Shown here: one piece after another, positions 1 through 7,056 of the stretch
How positions within the stretch are numbered: the stretch's first letter is position 1
How the letters are laid out: each line of letters begins with the position of its first letter
NCBI GenBank assembly: GCA_036504445.1
Contig: DASXVE010000010.1
Location: 1-40,000, forward strand
Length of the DNA: 40,000 bases
Source: Candidatus Aquicultor sp.
GTDB lineage: Bacteria; Actinomycetota; Aquicultoria; Aquicultorales; Aquicultoraceae
Direction: 5' to 3'
Translations under genes and position numbers: made by a program
Notes under the pieces: generated by a model
What the model was told of the DNA's origin: nothing
Databases searched by the model: none
Seen by the model: the letters and a program-made list of their open reading frames with translations, nothing else

Positions 1-393
1 AATACCACAGCGGATGAGGTCATCAGCTGGTACCAGGCACAGAAATATCATCCGGACGAGCCTGTTCAAGCGGCGATTGCAACCTATCGTGATATCGGCA
101 AAGTCGACCAGGCCTTGCGCCTAGCGCTTGAATATCCGCACCTACAGGTTGCAAGAAAGCTCATCCGCGAGCATCTGACGGAAGCGCTCTCATACTTTAA
201 GGATACGCATAGTCGTTTGGCACATCCAAATGCCGAATATGCGCTTGGTATTGCTTTCTTAGAGTGTGGGCGGGGTTTGGATGCCGAACCGTACCTCAAG
301 CATGCCCTGGACCAGGTAAAACCAGGTCCGCAGAGAATCGCGGTTGAAGAATGCTTGCGCAGGCTCGATCGCGAGCTCTCAAAAATGGTGTAA
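1..393 (+). CDS. C-terminal part of a TPR-like repeat protein (5' end outside window)
   Basis: The frame is open from base 1 to the TAA at 391-393, giving at least 130 residues; the true start lies upstream of the window. The visible part is almost all alpha-helical with alternating small and aromatic residues (for example YRDIGKVDQALRLALEYP and ALGIAFLECGRGLDAEPYLKHAL), a pattern typical of tetratricopeptide-like scaffolds. No catalytic motif is visible. No partner or pathway can be assigned from this fragment. A strong terminator follows about 80 bases later, so this is the last gene of its transcription unit. The TPR-like fold is an inference from the helix pattern. Confidence 0.75.
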   Translation, partial: NTTADEVISWYQAQKYHPDEPVQAAIATYRDIGKVDQALRLALEYPHLQVARKLIREHLTEALSYFKDTHSRLAHPNAEYALGIAFLECGRGLDAEPYLKHALDQVKPGPQRIAVEECLRRLDRELSKMV

Positions 394-473
394 AGTTTAC
401 TGAATTCACCCTATATAGATGGTACTGCGCTTGAAGCGCGTAATCATAGCCAACAACAGAACGGATTGACACC

Positions 474-506
474 AAGAGGGGCCCCACTGTGGGCCCTTCT
501 TCTTTT
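474..506 (+). terminator. Rho-independent terminator after the TPR-like gene
   Basis: An 11-bp stem with one G-T wobble (474-484 with 491-501) closes a 6-base loop and runs into a pyrimidine-rich TTCTTCTTTT tail. It separates the upstream gene from rnpB. Confidence 0.85.
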
Positions 507-604
507 CAGCGGTTCTATACTGCAACCGTTTTTGTTAACGGGCGTGTGAGCAGGCAAAAATACGCGCTTTGTGGTAAAATATTTCAGTATTACTGAAGAT
601 CAAA

Positions 605-933
605 GGTGGGGAAACGACCTGTCGCTGGCCGAAAGGCTAGAGGAAACATCCTACACCCACGCGGCGTGTTTTCACGGCGCGTAATAGACCGCCTCTTGAA
701 AAAGAGGGCAGCTCTGCAAGGGCTGACGACAAGTGCCACAGAGACGAGCCGTTTAACATAATTGTTGGGCGGGTGAAACGCGGTAAACTCCGGTCGGGTG
801 CAACTCAAATAGGGTGGTGCATTAATAGTGCGCCGGTCCCGGGTAGAGGCAGCCGCGTTCGCGGCCCCGCGCCTCAAGCGCGGTGAGATAGATGACAGGA
901 TAGAACAGAATGGGAGTTACGGTTTCCCCACCG
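605..933 (+). ncRNA. rnpB: RNase P RNA, bacterial type A
   Basis: This is the catalytic RNA subunit of RNase P, which removes 5' leaders from pre-tRNAs. Conserved blocks appear in the right order: GAGGAAAC near 631, GCCACAGAGACGAG near 735, GGGTGAAACGCGGTAAACTCC near 771, GCAACTCAAATAG near 801, GAGATAGATGACAGG near 885 and ACAGAATGGGAGTTAC near 905. Helix P1 is explicit: GGTGGGGAAAC at 605-615 pairs with GTTTCCCCACC at 922-932. The 3' strand of P1 is followed by a U-run (934-942) that completes a terminator. The length of about 330 nt fits the family. The last 16 bases of the gene lie inside the integration repeat of the downstream mobile element, and the RNA is left intact. Confidence 0.95.
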
Positions 934-943
934 TTTTTCTTTA
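918..943. repeat. attL: left 26-bp direct repeat overlapping the rnpB 3' end
   Basis: The 26 bases starting TACGGTTTCCCCACCG and ending TTTTTCTTTA are identical to 9847-9872. The repeat covers the 3' strand of rnpB helix P1 and its terminator U-run. An integrase gene lies about 150 bp inside this repeat. This is the expected signature of site-specific integration at the 3' end of a structured RNA gene. Confidence 0.93.
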
Positions 944-981
944 TCTACTCTTGATACTAGGCCGATGTAGTGCAGGAATAT

Positions 982-1013
982 AAAAACCACCGGGCAAATA
1001 TCCGGTGGTTTTT
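982..1013. terminator. Bidirectional terminator downstream of int
   Basis: A perfect 12-bp stem (982-993 with 1002-1013) around an 8-base loop has A5 on the left and T5 on the right, so it can work in both directions. It lies between attL and the 3' end of the leftward integrase gene. It would stop int transcription from running antisense into rnpB and stop rnpB readthrough from entering int. Confidence 0.85.
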
Positions 1014-1020
1014 GCCTATT

Positions 1021-1040
1021 TGCTAACATTTTGCTAACAA
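1021..1040. repeat. Left arm-type integrase site (two TGCTAACA repeats)
   Basis: TGCTAACA occurs at 1021-1028 and again within TTGCTAACAA at 1031-1040, spaced 11 bp, about one helical turn. The same pair recurs near the right end at 9717-9735. Tandem short repeats just inside both ends are the usual form of arm-type binding sites for tyrosine integrases. The role is inferred from position and repetition. Confidence 0.65.
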
Positions 1041-1089
1041 GACTGTTCGAGTACCCCTTAAGGGAGCTCGTTCTGCCCCGCGTCAGCTC

Positions 1090-2199
1090 TTATTGTAGAA
1101 CCGGGCTACAGACATCCAGGGCAGCAAAGATCATGCGGTGTCGCTCGTGTGCATCAGCCTCGGTCTCGGGCAGCACATGTGAGTAGACCCGAAGAGTAAT
1201 CGACGCATCAGCGTGGCCTAGAAGGCGTGAGACGTAGCGTAAAGACTCACCACTTGAGAGGAGTGCAGTTGCATAGGAATGCCTCAAATCGTGCCAGCGA
1301 ACGCGCTTGAGCCCTGCGAGTGCCAACGCCGGCCGGAATACACGGACTTCGATATTCCAGGGGTTCCAGGCATTACCTTTTGTGCCGCAGAAGACGAGAT
1401 CGTGCGGGTTTTCGTTCACCATCACTGCTTGGCGCAGTCGGTGTTGCTCTAACGCTTCGGCAAGCTCTGGGATCATCGGTACCTTGCGCACTGCAGCGGC
1501 CGATTTGACCTCACGCAGCTTATTGGGCCGCACGTGGATGTAGCCATTGGCAAAATCTATATCACCCCACTGCAGGTAGAAGGCTTCGGCTTGGCGCAAA
1601 CCAGTATAGCAAGCGAGCATCACAAGTGCCCGATATTTAGCCTTAGTATTAGCGATAAGTGATTGCATCTCAGCAGGCGAGAGGTACTGCATTTCGACCT
1701 TCGTAGTGCGTGGTGGTTTGATATACTCTGCGGGTGATTTAACGAGATAGCCGAGTTCACATGCACGCTTGAGAACCATCTTGAGGGTCATCAAGTACTT
1801 CTTGGCATTGTTAGGGCTCATACCCTCGTTCATGAGGCTCGTAAGAAATTTCTCTACATCAAGAGGTTTGATGCTCTTAAGTATTTTTCCTGTAAAGAAG
1901 GGCAGTATCTTATGGTTTAAGTGGGTTTTGTACTTGCGCAGGGTGTTTGCGCGTACTCTGGTGGCGTGTGCCTCGAGGAAGGTCACGGCAAACTCTTTCA
2001 GCGTAATGTCGGGCAGATCCTGGTAGGTGCCGTTAGTGACCTGAGGCAGAACCTCTTCCAGATAGCGCTCAGCGTCACGCTTCTTAGGGCCGATCCGCTT
2101 CCACCGTTGCTTGTATTCTATGCCTTCTTCGGTTTCCACCGGTATTCGGTAGATAACATAGTAGTTATCGCCGCGCTTTCGAATGCTGCCCCTAGCCAT
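1090..2199 (-). CDS. int: Tyrosine recombinase / site-specific integrase
   Basis: This 369-residue integrase catalyses insertion and excision of the element. An N-terminal arm-binding domain (about residues 1-60), a SAM-like core-binding domain (65-155) and a C-terminal catalytic domain (170-345) are recognisable. Catalytic residues are visible: R202 in TGLR, a Lys in the 232-239 loop, H303 and R306 in HDLRH, H329 in LGHA, and the nucleophile Y339 in RVYSHV. ATG at 2199 has an AGGAGG ribosome site 6-7 bases upstream on the minus strand. It is the outermost gene, beside attL, and reads toward rnpB with a terminator beyond it. The neighbouring direct repeat indicates that its target is the rnpB 3' end. 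Confidence 0.95.
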   Translation of the reverse strand: MARGSIRKRGDNYYVIYRIPVETEEGIEYKQRWKRIGPKKRDAERYLEEVLPQVTNGTYQDLPDITLKEFAVTFLEAHATRVRANTLRKYKTHLNHKILPFFTGKILKSIKPLDVEKFLTSLMNEGMSPNNAKKYLMTLKMVLKRACELGYLVKSPAEYIKPPRTTKVEMQYLSPAEMQSLIANTKAKYRALVMLACYTGLRQAEAFYLQWGDIDFANGYIHVRPNKLREVKSAAAVRKVPMIPELAEALEQHRLRQAVMVNENPHDLVFCGTKGNAWNPWNIEVRVFRPALALAGLKRVRWHDLRHSYATALLSSGESLRYVSRLLGHADASITLRVYSHVLPETEADAHERHRMIFAALDVCSPVLQ

Positions 2200-2222
2200 G
2201 TTTGACCTCCTGACTTCTTTAC

Positions 2223-3389
2223 TTATTTTGACTTCGTTCGCCTAAACCTGATTGGTGTAACGCCAAGGGAATCACAAGCCCTTATATAGGACCGCTGAAA
2301 CGATTCAGGCTTAACCACATCTTTGCCCTTTCTCTTTGACCATCGTTCAGCAAGAGTCGACCAAAATACTTCAGCGTTATCGGCAACAACTGCCTCTTGT
2401 CGTACAAACTCAACTAATTCATACCGCTCGTTAACCTTGCCTTTGTTGAATTTGACACCTGCAAGATCACGCAAGATTGCATGAAGCCTAATCAATTCGT
2501 CTCTTGTAAGATCAAAACCGAAGAAGTTAACCGTCAGGTACTTGTATGGACGACCGCTACTCTCTGTTAGAAATACGGTTTCGTGGACTGAAGCCGTTAC
2601 TGGTGGCAGGATCGGGACAACACCGGTAAGTATGTGCATAACTGCCTCTTCTTTTTTCCAACCGGTGATACTCGAAATGGATTCAGCCTCATCGGCTAAA
2701 ATTGCCAACATACCTTGTGGACTTATTGGCAAATAAGCTTCGTGACCATGCTTATCAAGAAAGCCTATAAGCTTTTGTTTGCAGCCTCTTAAACCCACGG
2801 CGTTAATTAGAACAGGACTGTTAAGTGTGACTGGGTCTCCTATGTGAAACTCATCGCTGGTAAATGATGGGCTGTAACCAAAGAGTGCTCTCGCTGTGTC
2901 GGAGTTTGCGATGACTTCAATGATCTTATGATCGGGCTCATTCGCTGCGGTTTCCCTTATCCATGTAATAGCTGCTTCTTGTGTGCTAAACGGCGGTTCG
3001 GAATCACCAAAAAGTCGTTTCCTCTCACATTGTACTGAATAAGATAACTGCTCGGCGACGATAAGCGAAGCAGCCTGGGCGCTTGTTGCTCTCGCGAAAT
3101 CAACGCTGAATTGTTCTTGGCCCTTATCTCCAAAGGGAGTTATGCTAAGGCCAAACTCCTCGAGCCTCTTTTCGTTCTGCGCTAGTTCATATATAGTTTT
3201 AATCTCTCTCTCGCCTAAAGAGTTCTGGAGTTTCCTCTTTATGTTGTCTGGTCTTACCGATCTAAGAGCATATTCAAAAGCACGATTAATATGGTGCGCA
3301 TCGAGACCATGATGCTTATATGTTCGATCAATCTTCTCTTTGGCCTCCACTAGCCTACTCTGCTTAAGCTTCTCTAGTAAATCAGACAT
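2223..3389 (-). CDS. Unknown 388-residue protein at the regulator position of the element
   Basis: I do not recognise the family. The protein is 388 residues from ATG 3389; a TTG at 3401 would add four residues but has no spaced ribosome site. It looks soluble, with no signal peptide or membrane segment. The first 80 residues are charged and helical. The middle contains an LFGDSEPPFSTQEAAI segment, and the region around residues 235-265 (LADEAESISSITGWKKEEAV) could form a small helical DNA-binding-like unit. The C-terminus is strongly basic (RFRRTKSK). It is transcribed leftward, 24 bp upstream of int, and diverges from the XRE/xis operon across a gap with an inverted repeat. That is where PICIs place their Stl-type master repressor, so a regulatory role is possible, but there is no clear helix-turn-helix. 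A defence cargo role is the main alternative. Confidence 0.8.
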   Translation of the reverse strand: MSDLLEKLKQSRLVEAKEKIDRTYKHHGLDAHHINRAFEYALRSVRPDNIKRKLQNSLGEREIKTIYELAQNEKRLEEFGLSITPFGDKGQEQFSVDFARATSAQAASLIVAEQLSYSVQCERKRLFGDSEPPFSTQEAAITWIRETAANEPDHKIIEVIANSDTARALFGYSPSFTSDEFHIGDPVTLNSPVLINAVGLRGCKQKLIGFLDKHGHEAYLPISPQGMLAILADEAESISSITGWKKEEAVMHILTGVVPILPPVTASVHETVFLTESSGRPYKYLTVNFFGFDLTRDELIRLHAILRDLAGVKFNKGKVNERYELVEFVRQEAVVADNAEVFWSTLAERWSKRKGKDVVKPESFQRSYIRACDSLGVTPIRFRRTKSK

Positions 3390-3415
3390 AAAATGTACCA
3401 ACCTGTCAGATATCG

Positions 3416-3440
3416 TACAATTATCTACAAGTAGATTGTA
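3416..3440. promoter_or_regulatory. Inverted-repeat operator candidate in the divergent intergenic region
   Basis: TACAA (3416-3420) and TCTA (3424-3427) pair with TAGA (3432-3435) and TTGTA (3436-3440) around a CAAG centre. It sits in the 94-bp gap between the leftward unknown gene and the rightward XRE gene. This position suits a lysis/lysogeny-type switch operator. No clear -35/-10 pair was recognised. Confidence 0.5.
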
Positions 3441-3483
3441 ACTTTATCGTAAGAATTGGTCAACAAGTGAATAGGAGGCTTGC

Positions 3484-3663
3484 ATGATAACCCAACTAAA
3501 GTTGCAGCTCGTCTTAAAAGATATCAAACAGGCAGATATAGCCAGGGCTGCAGGTGTGCATCGGGCTTATATTAACCGTGTCGTTCTTGGTCGACAGAAG
3601 CCAAGCGAGAGAGTAATTAAAGCATTTAAAGAGGTTGCGGGCATCGAAGTAGGAGGTAAATAG
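3484..3663 (+). CDS. Small XRE/Cro-like helix-turn-helix regulator (59 residues)
   Basis: ATG at 3484 follows an AGGAGG site at 3473-3478, and the frame ends at TAG 3661-3663. The protein begins MITQLKLQLVLKDIK and contains QADIARAAGVHRAYINRVVL, a canonical XRE-type helix-turn-helix (turn AAGVH, recognition helix RAYINRVVLGRQKP). At 59 residues it is close to a bare DNA-binding domain, like Cro or SaPI Str proteins. It is the first gene of the rightward operon. The ribosome site of the next gene (3651-3656) lies inside its last codons, so translation is probably coupled. It probably binds the divergent intergenic region. Confidence 0.85.
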   Translation: MITQLKLQLVLKDIKQADIARAAGVHRAYINRVVLGRQKPSERVIKAFKEVAGIEVGGK

Positions 3664-3666
3664 CAA

Positions 3667-3876
3667 ATGCTTAGTAGAGACAGTAGATTAGTCACCGTAA
3701 AGGATGCGGCACAGATCCTCTCAATGAATGAACAAGTGCTTTATCGAATGGCAGCAGATGGCAGATTACCAACATATCGCATCGGTAAGGCCGTCCGCTT
3801 CGATCTGGATGAGTTATCGGCTTTACTACGGAACGAAGGGAGCGAGGAATCATGCAACGTGAGAACGATTGGCTAG
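3667..3876 (+). CDS. xis: Excisionase-family (HTH_17) DNA-binding protein
   Basis: This 69-residue winged-helix protein has the excisionase/AlpA pattern: LVTVKDAAQILSMNEQVLYRMAADGRLPTYRIG, then a VRFDLDEL wing. Family members bend DNA near att sites to favour excision or act as small activators. ATG at 3667 follows AGGAGG (3651-3656) with a 10-base gap. It lies 3 bp after the XRE gene and overlaps the next small ORF by 25 bp, so the genes form one operon. In PICIs the equivalent gene is xis, needed with int for excision. A regulator like AlpA is the alternative. Confidence 0.88.
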   Translation: MLSRDSRLVTVKDAAQILSMNEQVLYRMAADGRLPTYRIGKAVRFDLDELSALLRNEGSEESCNVRTIG

Positions 3877-4076
3877 AAAAGGAAAGGGCCGGTAGCTCCC
3901 CAGCAAACCGGACCCAAAATGACACCCAACGATGGGCTTTCTGTTGTCCTGATTGTATATCAATGGGTAACGAGCTGCAAGCAAACCATGGAATTTTGGC
4001 TTTAGCCGAAACAGCGTATCTCCGGTGGGGTGCGCAAAAGTTTGGCTTACGACCGCTACCGACACTCTCGAGATAG
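3852..4076 (+). CDS. Small hypothetical protein with CPxC motif, upstream of primase
   Basis: A 74-residue ORF starts at ATG 3852 behind a GGAGCGAGG site and overlaps xis by 25 bp. It contains WAFCCPDCISMG, a possible half zinc-binding knuckle, then an amphipathic segment (GILALAETAYLRWGAQKFGL) and a short proline-rich tail. It fills the only gap between xis and the primase gene, which starts 12 bp downstream. The context suggests an accessory replication protein, but I recognise no named family. Confidence 0.65.
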   Translation: MQRENDWLEKERAGSSPANRTQNDTQRWAFCCPDCISMGNELQANHGILALAETAYLRWGAQKFGLRPLPTLSR

Positions 4077-4088
4077 GCAGGGCTACCA

Positions 4089-5939
4089 ATGAAACCGATC
4101 GATAAAGTACTAGCTGCGGTACCAGGCCAGAAGAAGAAAAACGGCAAAGGCTATATGTGCCACTGCCCAGCCCATAATGATCGTAACCCAAGTCTTGAGG
4201 TTAAGCAAAATCAAGACGGTAAAGTTTCTATCAAATGCCATGCGGGTTGTGATTTTAACGACGTGCTATCAAGGATAGGGCTTACAGCAGCAGACTTATA
4301 CCCAGATATCCGGGTGCATGTAGGGCCGGAGATCATTGCAGAATATGACTATAAGGATGCACAGGGCAAGCTAAGATACCAGATCGTTCGTAAGGTTCCG
4401 AAATCGTTTCTTTTACGTCGGCCAGACAGTAACGGCGGATGGCTCTGGAATAAAGACGGGATCGAGCTAATTCCGTACAACCTGAGTGCAGTTGTTCAGG
4501 CAATCGAGCAAAACAAGTTCGTTTGCATTGTTGAGGGTGAGAAGGATGCTGACACCCTATCAAGACTTGGGATTACCGCAACATGCAATCCATTCGGCGC
4601 TGGCAAATGGCCCGAAAGCTTTGCGCAGTACTTTCATGGTGCACATATAGCCATAATTCCCGATCAAGACGAACCTGGTAGGTTGCATGGCCTCGATGTA
4701 GCTCGCAAACTTAGTGGTGCAACCAAGAGCATCAGAATCGTAGATGTACCAACAGGTAAGGACGTTACCGATTACATTAACGCCGGCGGCACTGATGCAA
4801 GCCTAAAGGCCATCGTGAAACATACGGTCGAATTGGATATCAATAAGGTGTCCCCAGTCCCATCCCTATATAGTAATAGGGACTCAGGGACACTTAGTAT
4901 TCGGCGTCTAAGGGATATCGATGAGCCAGCTCCAATGGAATTCATCGTGGAAGATTTCGTTCCTGAGAACTACCCCACAATGTTTTACGGTGATGGTGGC
5001 CAGGGCAAGAGCTACCTTATTCTTTGTCTTGGCAGTTGCGTTGCTGAAGGCAAGGAATTCTTAGATAAGTCAACTAAGAAAGGTAACGTGCTCTACGTGG
5101 ATTTTGAGCTTGATGAGGCTGAGCAGGCTCGGCGTGCCTTCAAAGTTGCTCGCGGTCTAGGCCTTGAGAGGCCACCGGAAGGGCTCTTCTACTTCTCACC
5201 GGTAAGCCAGGATAAAGCAGTCAAGGATATAGGCGCTATTATCGACGAATTGGTTGTGTTAATTGCTGAGCACGACATTAAGCTTACAATCATCGATTCG
5301 TTTGGCGCCGCAGTTGCTGGCGATCCAGAGAGTGCAAGAGATGTAACTGGACTCTTCCGTAACCTTAGGCGACTTGGAACGACAATTATTCTCGATCACC
5401 AGAGCAAGGCAAGTGCCGATAAGTACAAAGATAAAACAGCATTTGGCAGCGTCTACAAGCAAAACATGAGCCGTAATATCTGGCAACTGCAGCGCATGCT
5501 CGATACGGTGACCGCGGACAACGAGATGAAGCTTGCACTCCATCACAAGAAGAGCAACTTTGGGCCTCTTAGAGAGACAATCTGCCTGAAAGCCACGTTC
5601 GGGCATGCTTATAGTATTGAACGCGTTGACCCTGACATCGATTTCTCCGATGCACTCTCAACTAAGGACCAAGTATTTATGGCGTTTGCCGAGCTTGGAA
5701 GTGCAACCGCAAAGCAGGTAGCTGATGAGTATCTCGTTCCATTAAAGACCGTTAAGAATAAAATCACTGCGCTCAAGCAAGAAGGTAAGCTCAGGCCAAC
5801 GGGGGCCAAGGATGGGCAAGCTGATGTGTACGAGCCCACCGTCCCAGTGTCCCCCATATATAAGGATAAGGACGCCGGGGAACAACTGACCACTGATCCG
5901 GTGATAACCGAGGAGGGCCGCTGTGAATACGATTTCTAA
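4089..5939 (+). CDS. Primase-helicase: CHC2-type zinc, Toprim and RecA-like ATPase domains
   Basis: This 616-residue replication protein has a zinc-binding primase head (residues 24-54: CHCPAHNDRNPSL and KCHAGC), a Toprim domain (VEGEKDAD at 148-155, with E149; PDQDEPG at 191-197, with D192 and D194), and a RecA/AAA_25-type ATPase. The ATPase has Walker A GDGGQGKS at 301-308, LYVDFELD near 335, Walker B LTIIDSFG at 399-406 and ILDHQSKA near 434. A C-terminal winged-helix-like segment (about 525-570) follows. Together these parts prime and unwind DNA for autonomous replication of the element. A weak ribosome site lies upstream of ATG 4089. Two proline/aspartate linkers carry a related peptide and GTCCC-rich palindromic DNA. 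PICI pri/rep functions are often separate genes; here they are fused. Confidence 0.93.
   Translation: MKPIDKVLAAVPGQKKKNGKGYMCHCPAHNDRNPSLEVKQNQDGKVSIKCHAGCDFNDVLSRIGLTAADLYPDIRVHVGPEIIAEYDYKDAQGKLRYQIVRKVPKSFLLRRPDSNGGWLWNKDGIELIPYNLSAVVQAIEQNKFVCIVEGEKDADTLSRLGITATCNPFGAGKWPESFAQYFHGAHIAIIPDQDEPGRLHGLDVARKLSGATKSIRIVDVPTGKDVTDYINAGGTDASLKAIVKHTVELDINKVSPVPSLYSNRDSGTLSIRRLRDIDEPAPMEFIVEDFVPENYPTMFYGDGGQGKSYLILCLGSCVAEGKEFLDKSTKKGNVLYVDFELDEAEQARRAFKVARGLGLERPPEGLFYFSPVSQDKAVKDIGAIIDELVVLIAEHDIKLTIIDSFGAAVAGDPESARDVTGLFRNLRRLGTTIILDHQSKASADKYKDKTAFGSVYKQNMSRNIWQLQRMLDTVTADNEMKLALHHKKSNFGPLRETICLKATFGHAYSIERVDPDIDFSDALSTKDQVFMAFAELGSATAKQVADEYLVPLKTVKNKITALKQEGKLRPTGAKDGQADVYEPTVPVSPIYKDKDAGEQLTTDPVITEEGRCEYDF
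4848..4893. repeat. Interrupted palindrome of GTGTCCC/GGGACAC blocks inside the primase gene
   Basis: The left arm GTGTCCCCAGTCCC (4848-4861) pairs with the right arm GGGACTCAGGGACAC (4879-4893). Only a 1-2 base internal mismatch breaks the pairing. A 17-bp AT-rich centre carries a second TCCCTAT/ATAGGGA inversion. It encodes the linker between the Toprim and ATPase domains (VSPVPSLYSNRDSGTLS). Possible roles are an iteron-like origin site or a regulatory hairpin. Confidence 0.75.
5841..5862. repeat. Second GTCCC-rich half-palindrome near the primase gene 3' end
   Basis: GTCCCAGTGTCCCC followed by CATATATA repeats the left arm of the 4848-4893 palindrome with its two blocks swapped. The matching right arm is degenerate (AAGGATAAGGAC, 5862-5873). 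It encodes VPVSPIYKDKDAG, related to the peptide encoded by the first site. Confidence 0.6.
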
Positions 5940-6225
5940 TGCGCTCGATCTTTATGCTGAACTTCACGCGCTTCGACTTGATCCGTGGATTATAAACGGC
6001 AAGCTCTCGCTCTCAAACCAAGCGTCGGCGCACCTCATTGAATCGATCAAGGCGCATAGAGAGGAACTATTTGAGCTCATTCGCGCGGTCGATGATAAGG
6101 TCCCCGGTGCCTGTGAGCGCTGTAGAAAGTGGGCCGAAGATCTCTTCACAGTCAGAGCTGGTCGAGTGTGCACCGCCTGCGTAGATGAATTGCTTGTGAA
6201 AGAGGGTTATTTCGGTGAAGAGTAG
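5923..6225 (+). CDS. TubC N-terminal docking-domain-related protein with C-terminal zinc ribbon
   Basis: This is a 100-residue protein from GTG 5923, with AGGAGGG at 5911-5917; it overlaps the primase gene by 17 bp. Residues 1-53 match the small alpha/beta pattern of TubC_N docking domains (LHALRLDPWIINGKLSLS, then IKAHREELFELI). Residues 63-87 hold two cysteine pairs (CERC and CTAC), a likely zinc ribbon. TubC_N domains are known as protein-docking modules in megasynthases, but related small proteins sit next to primases in phages and mobile elements. The overlap with the primase gene suggests that the two proteins interact or are translationally coupled. Confidence 0.75.
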   Translation: MNTISNALDLYAELHALRLDPWIINGKLSLSNQASAHLIESIKAHREELFELIRAVDDKVPGACERCRKWAEDLFTVRAGRVCTACVDELLVKEGYFGEE

Positions 6226-6361
6226 CAGGTTCATCGAGGTCAAGATATCTAAAGCAACACTCTTCTTGACGCCAGAAGAGTTTAAGACAGCGCTCAAACG
6301 TGGCAAGGCAATACTAAGGGCTCGCAGTCTGAAGAAACGAATAGAAGATGCAAGACCGTAA
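6215..6361 (+). CDS. Small basic hypothetical protein (48 residues)
   Basis: GTG at 6215 overlaps the preceding gene by 11 bp, and an AGAGGG site lies about 9 bases upstream. The frame ends at TAA 6359-6361. The product starts with VKSSRFIEVKISKATLFL and continues TPEEFKTALKRGKAILRARS, so it is short, basic and helical. Small proteins with an LTPEE...LKRGKA pattern commonly follow primase genes in Gram-positive mobile elements. No function is known to me. Confidence 0.6.
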   Translation: MKSSRFIEVKISKATLFLTPEEFKTALKRGKAILRARSLKKRIEDARP

Positions 6362-6375
6362 AAAGCGGGCGAATA

Positions 6376-6504
6376 ATGCAACTTACTAAGTTCAGAAGCA
6401 CGAGCCTTATATTTTTTAGAGCCGATAAAAGCAGGGAATTTCTTGAGTCCATAAAAGGAGCAGAAATTCCAAACCCTTATATTCAAAAGGATACGAATCA
6501 GTGA
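6376..6504 (+). CDS. Possible small hypothetical protein (42 residues)
   Basis: An ATG at 6376 opens a 42-codon frame ending at TGA 6502-6504, 15 bp before terS. It starts MQLTKFRSTSLIFFRADKSR. The ribosome site is weak (GCGGGC). It is supported mainly by tight packing between its neighbours, and may be non-coding. Confidence 0.3.
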   Translation: MQLTKFRSTSLIFFRADKSREFLESIKGAEIPNPYIQKDTNQ

Positions 6505-6519
6505 GAGAGGGTAGACATC

Positions 6520-7056
6520 ATGGCCAAAATAGGCAGGCCGCGTAAGTTCGAAAATCACGAGCAGTTTGCAACCGCTGTTCAGCACTATTTTGATAGCATT
6601 AGAATCACACGGCCGGCTTTTGAAAAATATATCGATGGCATAGACGCTAACGGAAAGCCCATCTGTAAAGAACAGCCGGTAATAACCAATGCCGGCACGC
6701 AGTTTATGAGTGTGACATGGCTACAGCATCCTAGCATAGAAGGCATGTGCTGCCACCTCGGAATCTCACGAGAGACTTTACGGCGTTACAGCAAAGACGA
6801 AGAGTTTCGTGACACTTATACGCGCGCGAGGCAGATCATTGAGGAGTACATAGAAACAAAGCTACTCTATGATAGCAAAACAGTAAGGGCTGCAATGTTT
6901 GTCTTGAAGTGTTGCTTCGGTTGGCGAGAAGTAAAGAGGCAAGAACGTATTGAGCCGAACAGGCCCGCTAGCGTGTCCTTACTTACTAACAAAGAGCGTG
7001 AGGCTGAAATCAAAAGGCTTAAAAATGAGCTCGGATATATCCACAGTCAACCTTAA
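6520..7056 (+). CDS. terS: Phage terminase small subunit (TerS), gp3/Terminase_5-like
   Basis: This 178-residue protein fits the DNA-packaging small-subunit pattern: GRPRKF at residues 5-10, then HYFDS, a helix-turn-helix (MCCHLGISRETLRRYSKDEEF), the RARQIIEEYIETKL helix and a VLKCCFGWREV block resembling the family LKNNFGW motif. TerS recognises the pac or cos site and feeds DNA to the large-subunit ATPase. No large subunit is present in the element. In PICIs a satellite-encoded TerS redirects helper-phage packaging to satellite DNA. ATG 6520 has a GAGGG site about 8 bases upstream. The assignment rests on motif pattern, not on a search. Confidence 0.82.
   Translation: MAKIGRPRKFENHEQFATAVQHYFDSIRITRPAFEKYIDGIDANGKPICKEQPVITNAGTQFMSVTWLQHPSIEGMCCHLGISRETLRRYSKDEEFRDTYTRARQIIEEYIETKLLYDSKTVRAAMFVLKCCFGWREVKRQERIEPNRPASVSLLTNKEREAEIKRLKNELGYIHSQP

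Noticed and set aside
590-877. Minus-strand ORF of 95 codons across rnpB
   Set aside because: It lies entirely antisense to a well-supported RNase P RNA, has no ribosome site and looks like no protein.
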